From IMG/VR virus record IMGVR_UViG_3300042466_001324, positions 1 through 29,492 of that record: a stretch of DNA of 29,492 nt; one strand, written 5' to 3'. Below are positions 7,816 through 13,975 of this stretch, one piece after another (positions within the stretch are counted from its first letter, which is position 1; every line of letters starts with the position of its first letter). This DNA is from a virus. The position numbers were made by a program, and so were the translations under genes. Under the pieces are notes generated by a model. It made no database searches and was not told the origin of the DNA. It worked only from the letters and a program-made list of their open reading frames with translations.

Positions 7816-8202
7816 ATCAGCTACAATTGTTTTAACAGGTAATTCAAATTTATTTTCAAACCATTTTTTAAAAGGTCCTTTCCAATATTCACCAAACATT
7901 GTTTCTAATGTTCCATAATCATTAACAATTAAAATTGGTGTTTGATTTATAAAAGATTGGCTTGAAGGTTCATCTTTATAATATTCTTTTACAATATAAA
8001 TAAATAACATCCCATTTTCATCATAATCACCATCATATTCAGGATTAAAAAACTCCGTAATATATGGATTTTCTTTGTCATCATGTTCATCACCATTCCA
8101 AGTTGTTGGATTAAAATAATCAATTTTATCCACGTCATAAGACTCATCAATATACTGATAGATTGCATTAAATAATTTACTCTCTGTTATTATGTATTCC
8201 AT
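7813..8202 (-). CDS. Acidic hypothetical protein, paralogue copy B
   Basis: A 129-aa acidic protein, tandem paralogue of the gene that follows it. It shares the 17-residue leader exactly, then diverges through an Asp/Glu/Asn-rich middle, and regains similarity at SFINQTPIL, ETMFGEYW, FKKWFENKFELPVK. The start codon overlaps the TAA of the upstream gp14-like gene by one base (TAATG), the same arrangement as between the two copies. The conserved leader and C-terminal half suggest a fold with an exposed variable middle. Function unknown; the context is tail and neck genes. Confidence 0.75.
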   Translation of the reverse strand: MEYIITESKLFNAIYQYIDESYDVDKIDYFNPTTWNGDEHDDKENPYITEFFNPEYDGDYDENGMLFIYIVKEYYKDEPSSQSFINQTPILIVNDYGTLETMFGEYWKGPFKKWFENKFELPVKTIVAD

Positions 8203-8204
8203 TA
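8152..8204. repeat. 53-bp direct repeat, copy 2
   Basis: Identical over 53 bp to 7763-7815 and covering the start of the upstream paralogue. The distance between copies (389 bp) equals one gene length, as expected from tandem duplication. Confidence 0.95.
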
Positions 8205-8714
8205 GATTCCTCTAAATTCGTTTTCACTTACATAAGTAGCAACAATACTTCTGTAAAATGGTTTGTATCCTCCATACGTATGTTTATTATCTGACCTAAC
8301 ATATCCATCATCACTTACCACATAATATCTAACTCTATCTTCAGTTTCATAATATCCAAGATAATCCCCTTGGAATATCTCAACACCCAATTCATCAAGA
8401 GTTTTCTGATACAATGAGAATTTCATATTACCAGGTTCTTGTAATTCAACTCGTGAGTTTCCATAGTTTTTAGAACTTGGTGCCATAACTTGAACCAAAC
8501 CTTGCAATTCAACAGGTGCCATGAATTGGATACCATCTTCGGTTACCTCACCATAAACATCGTCGGTTTTAGTTTTATATCTATCAATACGATAAAGAAT
8601 CACGGTGAAATTCATATCACCCAATAACCATTCTTCTCCCATACCTATGTCGAGAGCGTAATCTTCGGCACCGAAGAATTTACCTAATCTTGTAATTGGA
8701 ACTAATTTTTGCAT
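8202..8714 (-). CDS. Probable neck protein (gp14-like)
   Basis: A 170-aa soluble protein. The N-terminus (MQKLVPITRLGKFFGAED) is followed by a strand-rich region. The C-terminal part has GDYLGYYETEDRVRYYVV, then YKPFYRSIVATYVSENEF. A 'GD..Y' strand, a YPxDPFYQ- or YKPFYRS-like turn and a final 'Y.SEN/GEE' strand recall the C-terminal half of T4 gp14 and related neck proteins that join head and tail. T4 gp14 is longer (256 aa). It heads a run ending with a gp15-like gene, matching the T4 order 14-15. A gp13-like gene is encoded on the opposite strand 3.8 kb away. Family assignment is moderate to weak. Confidence 0.45.
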   Translation of the reverse strand: MQKLVPITRLGKFFGAEDYALDIGMGEEWLLGDMNFTVILYRIDRYKTKTDDVYGEVTEDGIQFMAPVELQGLVQVMAPSSKNYGNSRVELQEPGNMKFSLYQKTLDELGVEIFQGDYLGYYETEDRVRYYVVSDDGYVRSDNKHTYGGYKPFYRSIVATYVSENEFRGI

Positions 8715-8720
8715 ATATTG

Positions 8721-8727
8721 ATAAATA
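8721..8727 (-). promoter_or_regulatory. TATTTAT box upstream of gp14-like operon
   Basis: On the minus strand this reads GAAGTATTTATCAATATATG, ending 6 nt before the start codon at 8714. It lies in the 42-nt divergent gap to the SET gene, which also holds a plus-strand TATATTTAAT before that gene. If it is a -10 element, transcripts would be almost leaderless. Confidence 0.35.
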
Positions 8728-8756
8728 CTTCAATATCAACTATATTTAATTCAACT

Positions 8757-9125
8757 ATGAAAATCAGTCCGCCAACTAAAATATATCTTAAAGATAGTCC
8801 GTTACATAACTTGGGTGTTTTTTCTTCACAAAAAATAAAAAAGGGTGAGGTTATTGATATTTGCCCCTTTCTTTCTTTTCCACAAAGTTCTAAAGAAAAA
8901 ATACCGGTATTTTCAAACTATACCTTTTGTTACCCTCGTTCCGAGAATTGGACTAAACACGCATTGGTCTTAGGTTATGGGTCTTATTATAACCATTCCG
9001 AAACACCAAATGTTGATTGGTATACAAATGAAGAAGACCAAACATTTGTATATTTTGCAATAAACGATATTAATGACGAGGAAGAATTGTTGATTAATTA
9101 TGGTAATGGGTCTTTATTTGAGTAA
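8757..9125 (+). CDS. SET-domain protein (putative protein lysine methyltransferase)
   Basis: A 122-aa compact SET domain. It shows the N-terminal SPLHNLGVFSSQKIKKGEVI segment typical of SET folds, the SAM-binding and pseudoknot motif YNHSETPNVDW (NHSxxPN at 79-85) and the closing EELLINYG (109-116). SET enzymes methylate lysines on proteins using S-adenosylmethionine. No pre-SET, post-SET or zinc cluster is present, so this is a minimal form like viral SET proteins. The frame could open at 8709, but that start would overlap the divergent gene, so ATG 8757 is chosen. Its stop overlaps the helicase start (TAATG), so the two are probably translated together. The substrate is unknown. Confidence 0.85.
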   Translation: MKISPPTKIYLKDSPLHNLGVFSSQKIKKGEVIDICPFLSFPQSSKEKIPVFSNYTFCYPRSENWTKHALVLGYGSYYNHSETPNVDWYTNEEDQTFVYFAINDINDEEELLINYGNGSLFE

Positions 9126-10882
9126 TGGAAATTAATACTAGCATAGAATCTAAAGCGTTATCCCTATTGGAAACTTATGAAGGGGGTAATAATTATTTAA
9201 TTGAATTAAAACGTAAGTCACAATTAAATAAAAAGTTTTATCCCACTAGGAGTCAATCCGAATATATCATTAACAATCATGATAAACAACCCAAAGTTGC
9301 AAAGAAATGGGTGGTTCTTGATGCCTACTTCGCTCAGAAACTTGCTGACGATAAATTATACACCGAAATACCTCAAAAAGTATGGGTAGAAAAATTATTA
9401 TCGGATAAAGAAAAAGCATTTCATATTTGGGGTAGAGTATTTGAAACAGAAGAACTACATCATTTTTGGTTACCAAAAGCCGCAATCATCAAAGATAATA
9501 CTGTTAAAGATGTTGTAATTGATTATACCAAATATTCTAACCGACCACCACTTGACCACCAAAAAGAGGCAATCCAAAAATTAGTTGAGAACAAAAAGTT
9601 TATCCTTGCTGATGATATGGGTCTTGGTAAAACAACCTCAACAATTATTGCAGGGTTAGAAACCGGTGCCAAGAAAATTTTAATTATTTGCCCGGCAACA
9701 CTTAAAATTAACTGGAAGAGAGAAATTGAAAATTATTCTGACCGACCAATTTTTATTTCAGAAGGAAAACAATTTAGTACGGAACATGATTTTGTTATTG
9801 TAAATTATGATATCATGAAAAATTTTCATGACCCAAAAAAGAAAGATGAATCATTAATATTAATGTCAAAATTTGACTTAGTCATTATTGATGAAGCACA
9901 CTATATTAAAAACGCCCAAGCGCAACGAACAAAACTTATCAACGACATCACAAAGAGTGTTGATAGATTATGGTTGTTAACCGGTACACCGATGACATCT
10001 CGTCCAATAGATTATTTTAACTTACTTAGTTTAATTGATTCACCTGTTGCCAAGAATTGGATGGCATATGTTATTCGTTACTGTGCCGGTTTTCAATTCA
10101 AAGTTGGTCCAAGAAAAATTTGGAATGTCCAAGGAGCGTCAAACCTTGAGGAATTACGAGATAGAACGGCAGGTTTAACTTTAAGAAGATTAAAAGAAAA
10201 TGTTTTAGATTTACCTGATAAAATCATTACACCAGTGTATTTGAGATTGAAATCAAAAGTGTACGAAGAAGTAATGGGGGATTATTACAATTGGTATGAA
10301 AAAAACCCTGAGGAATCAAAATCACTTACGGTTCAATTTACCAAGTTAACCAAAGTTCGTCAAATTATTGCCGATGAAAAAATTTCACAAACAATTGAAA
10401 TTGCTGAGAACATTATTGAACAAGACAAAAAAGTAATCATCTTTTGTAATTTTACTGATTCATTAAATAAAATTACGGAACACTTTGGAAAAGCTGCGGT
10501 TAAACTTGATGGGTCTATGTCAAAACATGAAAGACAATTTAGTGTTGACCAATTCCAAGAGAACGATAAAATAAAAGTATTTGTTGGAAATATCAAAGCA
10601 GCTGGTGTTGGTATTACTTTAACATCAGCAGAGGCCGTTATCTTCAATGATTTATCATTTTTACCATCCGACCACGCACAAGCAGAAGACCGAGCATACA
10701 GATATGGTCAAAAAAATAATGTATTAGTTTATTACCCAATTTTTGAAAATACTATTGAGGGAATTATTTACGACATACTCCACAATAAAAAACAAGTTAT
10801 CGCAACCGTTATGGGAGATAATCAAAATACTGCCGACGCCGCTGAAGAAATTTTAAAGAGAATTAATGAAATGCGTCGTTAA
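9125..10882 (+). CDS. SNF2-type superfamily 2 ATPase/helicase
   Basis: A 585-aa protein with the full SF2/SNF2 motif series: Walker A DDMGLGKT (163-170), Ia IICPATLKINWKRE (187-200), DEAH box (256-259), LTGTP motif III (285-289), the TLRRLKENV segment, IFCNFTDSL, and the motif V-VI block AAGVGITLTSA and QAEDRAYRYGQ (about 519-529). The layout is most like SMARCAL1/RapA-type DNA translocases, which remodel forked or protein-bound DNA. The first 135 residues form an accessory domain I do not recognise. In T4 related roles are filled by UvsW and Dda helicases, so replication, recombination or clearing of DNA-bound proteins is likely. It overlaps the SET gene by one base. Confidence 0.93.
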   Translation: MEINTSIESKALSLLETYEGGNNYLIELKRKSQLNKKFYPTRSQSEYIINNHDKQPKVAKKWVVLDAYFAQKLADDKLYTEIPQKVWVEKLLSDKEKAFHIWGRVFETEELHHFWLPKAAIIKDNTVKDVVIDYTKYSNRPPLDHQKEAIQKLVENKKFILADDMGLGKTTSTIIAGLETGAKKILIICPATLKINWKREIENYSDRPIFISEGKQFSTEHDFVIVNYDIMKNFHDPKKKDESLILMSKFDLVIIDEAHYIKNAQAQRTKLINDITKSVDRLWLLTGTPMTSRPIDYFNLLSLIDSPVAKNWMAYVIRYCAGFQFKVGPRKIWNVQGASNLEELRDRTAGLTLRRLKENVLDLPDKIITPVYLRLKSKVYEEVMGDYYNWYEKNPEESKSLTVQFTKLTKVRQIIADEKISQTIEIAENIIEQDKKVIIFCNFTDSLNKITEHFGKAAVKLDGSMSKHERQFSVDQFQENDKIKVFVGNIKAAGVGITLTSAEAVIFNDLSFLPSDHAQAEDRAYRYGQKNNVLVYYPIFENTIEGIIYDILHNKKQVIATVMGDNQNTADAAEEILKRINEMRR

Positions 10883-10895
10883 ACCAATTTTCGAT

Positions 10896-10902
10896 TATTT
10901 AT
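10896..10902 (+). promoter_or_regulatory. TATTTAT box upstream of SOD-nuclease fusion gene
   Basis: The plus strand reads TTCGATTATTTATATGTAATG and the box ends 22 nt before the start codon at 10925, in the short gap after the helicase. Suggests the fusion gene can be expressed independently of the SET-helicase pair. Confidence 0.35.
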
Positions 10903-10924
10903 ATGTAATGGTTAATCCAAACAT

Positions 10925-12457
10925 ATGAAAAAAATAGAACAAAAAATTAAAGAGTTAGAAACAGTAATCCTTGGAAATCACGTATTAAAGGAACAAAGAT
11001 TGTTAATAACAGAAATGAAGAAAATAGGAATTGAGAAATTACCTTATTCTTACTCAGCCTTAAAACAATTCATCGACCCCGAAACGATGGAATTTCACTA
11101 CAACAAACATTACAAGGGATACGTGGATAAATTGAACGATGCTCTTTCAAAGAAAAAATATGGGGATTTAGAGTTAATTCAAATAATTAAAACAATCGAT
11201 AGATTTGATAAGACAATTCGAAATAATGCCGGTGGTGCTTTCAACCACGCATTGTTTTGGAATATGTTATCTCCAAAACCAACAAAACTTAAAGGGGAAC
11301 TTTATCAAAAGATTATTAAACAATACGGTAGTTTTCCAACATTCAAAAAAGAATTTGAAAAAATTGCTAAAGAACGTTTTGGTTCAGGATGGGTGTGGTT
11401 AATAATCACCTCAAAAAATACTTTAAAAATAATGTCGACCCCTAATCAAGATAATCCATTAATGAATGTTATTGAAGGTGGTGGGTTTCCAATCTTAGGA
11501 TTAGATTTATGGGAACACGCATATTATCTTAAGTATAGAAACAAACGAGATGAATATATTGCAAATTTTTGGAAAGTTGTGAATTGGGATTTTGTTTCTA
11601 AATTATATGACATGAAAGTTGAAACAAAACTTCTTGAGACGAATAAAATGAAAGAGATACTAAGTGAAGGAAAATCAGAAATGTGTTCATCATCTGAAAA
11701 TGAATTTTATAGAACTTTATTCAATACTAATCAAGATGTTAAATGGATTTACATGAATGGTATAAATAAAATAATGAGAGATGTATTTTCTGAAAATTTT
11801 GTAGAAAATCCGGGTAATAACCAGATGTCAGGTGTTTATGAGTTAGAAGGACCGGGTCGGTCAGTAATCAATAAATTAAACACAAATTACACATCATTCT
11901 GTATTTTATTAAATGATGTAAATCAAGTTATTAAAAAATTAACAAAAAAACCACCAATTGATTTTAGAAATAAGAACACAGAAGAACAAAAGAAAGAGGC
12001 TTCAAGATTTATTTCGGCAATTAATCATTATAAATTTCAAATATTTAATCGAGAAAGTTCAACATTTCAAAACCTATTAAGAGTTTTAATTGAAAAGAAC
12101 GCCGCAGGTTCAAAACGTGAAGAAATAACTGCGTCAATATTAAGAAGATATTTTGGTAAAGATGTTAAAATTGAAATCGTTGGAGAACTTGGAAGTAAAA
12201 AAGATGCTATTAGTGGTGTTGATTTAGAGATAACCAAAGATGGTGTAACCAAAACCGCACAAGTTAAACCTTTCCGAGAAAAAAAGATAACAGATGATGG
12301 TATCTTACTTGAAGGAACCGCAAGTGTTAAGATTTATAAAACCGATTTAATGATTTTTCAAAAAGGGAAAAATGTTTTAGTTTTTGATAAAAAACCAATA
12401 ATAGTTAATGGTAATTTCCTTTTTCCATTAGACTCATTATTATATGATATACAATAA
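10925..12457 (+). CDS. Fe/Mn superoxide dismutase fused to PD-(D/E)xK nuclease-like domain
   Basis: A 510-aa two-domain protein. Residues about 39-230 are a full Fe/Mn superoxide dismutase, which converts superoxide to hydrogen peroxide and oxygen. All four metal ligands are visible: H58 in MEFHYNKHY, H108 in GGAFNHALFW, and D194 and H198 in GLDLWEHAYY. Residues 1-38 are a helical extension. Residues about 250-510 are unrelated. Within them, a helix with E399/E400, GVDLEI with D433, and AQVK with Q446 and K448 form the D...QxK signature of Mrr-like PD-(D/E)xK nucleases. The join contains Met242, which opens MKEILSEG and resembles the leaders of other genes here, as if a separate gene had been fused. 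The frame is continuous. SOD function is well supported, nuclease activity is inferred. Confidence 0.88.
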   Translation: MKKIEQKIKELETVILGNHVLKEQRLLITEMKKIGIEKLPYSYSALKQFIDPETMEFHYNKHYKGYVDKLNDALSKKKYGDLELIQIIKTIDRFDKTIRNNAGGAFNHALFWNMLSPKPTKLKGELYQKIIKQYGSFPTFKKEFEKIAKERFGSGWVWLIITSKNTLKIMSTPNQDNPLMNVIEGGGFPILGLDLWEHAYYLKYRNKRDEYIANFWKVVNWDFVSKLYDMKVETKLLETNKMKEILSEGKSEMCSSSENEFYRTLFNTNQDVKWIYMNGINKIMRDVFSENFVENPGNNQMSGVYELEGPGRSVINKLNTNYTSFCILLNDVNQVIKKLTKKPPIDFRNKNTEEQKKEASRFISAINHYKFQIFNRESSTFQNLLRVLIEKNAAGSKREEITASILRRYFGKDVKIEIVGELGSKKDAISGVDLEITKDGVTKTAQVKPFREKKITDDGILLEGTASVKIYKTDLMIFQKGKNVLVFDKKPIIVNGNFLFPLDSLLYDIQ

Positions 12458-12469
12458 CGTTTAACAATA

Positions 12470-12476
12470 TATTTAT
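12470..12476 (+). promoter_or_regulatory. TATTTAT box upstream of gp13-like gene
   Basis: The plus strand reads CAATATATTTATAGTTATG; the box ends 4 nt before the start codon. The 10-mer ATATATTTAT is shared exactly with the regions before the tube gene and the BppU-like gene. At this distance it could act as a promoter for a leaderless message or as a translation-start element. Confidence 0.35.
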
Positions 12477-12480
12477 AGTT

Positions 12481-13608
12481 ATGGCAGTTATACCGGAACC
12501 AGAAAGAAGTAAAATTTATACGAGAGTCAAACATCAATTAGGGGCGCCACTTAGAAGTGTGGAACTTGAAGATGAAATGATGGACTCGTTAATGGAATTA
12601 TCTATAGGTGACTATGAAGAATATGTTCTTCAATGGTTAATAGATAGTCAATGGGTTAATTTAGTTAACCTAAACATGAATGAGAAATCAGTTGCGAAAG
12701 CGTTGATTACTCGAACAATGGATTTTGAACAACAATTTAGTTATTCATATTCAAAAATTGTAGGTCTTCAAACAGAAGGTCCATGGGTTTTGAAAAAAGA
12801 TTATTTCATCTTAAGTGCAAATACTCAAACATACGAAATCCCTGCAGGTCGTGAGGTTAATGAATTATTATGGTTTAGTGATAGACCATGGAATGCATTT
12901 GGATTAGGGGCTTCTGCCGGTGGGTTTGGTGCTGGTTTGGGTCTTGGTGCTAGTGAAGCAGGATTCGCTCAAATGGGAAATCAAGGTTCTTACTTTATGA
13001 TGTCAGGTTTTGATTATCTAATAAGAATGCAAGAGGCAAATGTCTTGAGTAGAATTTTAGGTGGTTCACTTACATATAGAATCACCGGATTACCTGATGG
13101 TAAGAAAAATATCCATTTATACAATACACCGGGAGGAAGATTTAATTGGAATAACATTAACGGTTATGTGGGTAAAGCAGTGTGGTATTGGTATTATGAT
13201 GTATCACCTGATAATAGAGCGGATTGTTTAAAAAATAATCCTGACGTTATTAAATTACCTTCGGATGTTCCAATGGATAATTTATCTTGGGAAGATTTAA
13301 ACATACCGGGTCAACAATGGGTTAGAAGATGGTTCACAGCATATTGTAAAGAAACGTTGGCAAGAGTTAGAGGAAAATATAGTGGTAATCTTAAAACTCC
13401 GGATAGTGAATTAACTATGGATTATCAATCATTATCAACTGAGGCTAAAGACGAGAAATCTAAATTACTCGAAGAACTTACAGGAGCGGAAGGATGGTTA
13501 ACAAGATTAAGACCAGAAAAAGTGATGGAACGAGAGGCGTTAATTGCAGAAAACTTAAACAAACAAATGAAATTTAGAGCAATGCCTCGACAAATATACG
13601 TAATATAA
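12481..13608 (+). CDS. Probable neck protein (gp13-like)
   Basis: A 375-aa protein. Its N-terminus (KIYTRVKHQLGAPLRSVELEDEMMDSLM) matches the start of phage neck proteins that begin with a small helical domain and 'LG.P...VEL.DE....' pattern. The C-terminal half has WVRRWFTAYCKETLARVRGKY, then KTPDSELTMDYQSLSTEAKDEKSKLLEEL, which parallels the end of T4-like gp13 proteins (helix ending in K-G, then 'L.M..Q.L..EA..E...L'). gp13 helps close the head and joins the tail. A Gly/Ala-rich stretch at residues 138-170 is an unusual insertion. The small structural gene that follows is 1 nt away, so the two are co-transcribed. Moderate confidence; it is at least a virion structural protein. Confidence 0.6.
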   Translation: MAVIPEPERSKIYTRVKHQLGAPLRSVELEDEMMDSLMELSIGDYEEYVLQWLIDSQWVNLVNLNMNEKSVAKALITRTMDFEQQFSYSYSKIVGLQTEGPWVLKKDYFILSANTQTYEIPAGREVNELLWFSDRPWNAFGLGASAGGFGAGLGLGASEAGFAQMGNQGSYFMMSGFDYLIRMQEANVLSRILGGSLTYRITGLPDGKKNIHLYNTPGGRFNWNNINGYVGKAVWYWYYDVSPDNRADCLKNNPDVIKLPSDVPMDNLSWEDLNIPGQQWVRRWFTAYCKETLARVRGKYSGNLKTPDSELTMDYQSLSTEAKDEKSKLLEELTGAEGWLTRLRPEKVMEREALIAENLNKQMKFRAMPRQIYVI

Positions 13609-13609
13609 T

Positions 13610-13945
13610 ATGGCAATAATTAAATCAATACCGTCAAGAAAAATAATAAATGGACTTACCATAGATTCTTCAGAAATTTCTGTAGTATCTGAATTAGATT
13701 ACAGAACTAATGGAGAAAGTTGTATTATTGTTAGAGGAGTATCACAATCTGTAATTACATTAGATTCAAGAACAACTGACCACGTTGTTATTAAATCAAT
13801 GACTAAAGTCACGATTAAACCTGACACTGGAAAAATAGATGAAGATTACGATGAATTAGTTGCCGACCAATACGCTTGTATTGAATTCAGATTTGTTGGT
13901 GGTAATTGGTATATTCTATCATCCGATGGTTTAAAACAATCATAA
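13610..13945 (+). CDS. Small beta-rich putative structural protein
   Basis: A 111-aa protein following the gp13-like gene with a 1-nt gap. It is dominated by alternating hydrophobic strands (e.g. VITLDSRTTDHVVIKSM, VTIKPDTGKI) and ends with YACIEFRFVGGNWYILSSDG. That closing pattern, an aromatic-rich strand before 'WYI.S..G', is common in repeated beta-helix or fibre-like and decoration proteins of phages. No catalytic motif, signal peptide or membrane segment is visible. Its place next to a neck gene and before a strong terminator suggests a virion protein expressed late. Exact role unknown. Confidence 0.6.
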   Translation: MAIIKSIPSRKIINGLTIDSSEISVVSELDYRTNGESCIIVRGVSQSVITLDSRTTDHVVIKSMTKVTIKPDTGKIDEDYDELVADQYACIEFRFVGGNWYILSSDGLKQS

Positions 13946-13950
13946 AAAAC

Positions 13951-13974
13951 AAAAGTGGTCCTAAGACCACTTTT
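13951..13974. terminator. Bidirectional terminator between convergent blocks
   Basis: A 10-bp perfect stem (13951-13960 with 13965-13974) and a 4-nt loop, with A-rich sequence on the left and a T run on the right. It therefore works in both directions, ending the plus-strand block (stop at 13945) and the minus-strand polymerase gene (stop at 13976). Confidence 0.9.
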
Positions 13975-13975
13975 T

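Noticed and set aside
8709-8756. Upstream ATG extending the SET gene by 16 codons
   Set aside because: It would overlap the start of the divergent gp14-like gene and adds no conserved residues; ATG 8757 starts right at the SET fold.
10360-10647. Antisense frame inside the helicase gene
   Set aside because: Overlaps conserved helicase motifs on the other strand and shows no independent features.
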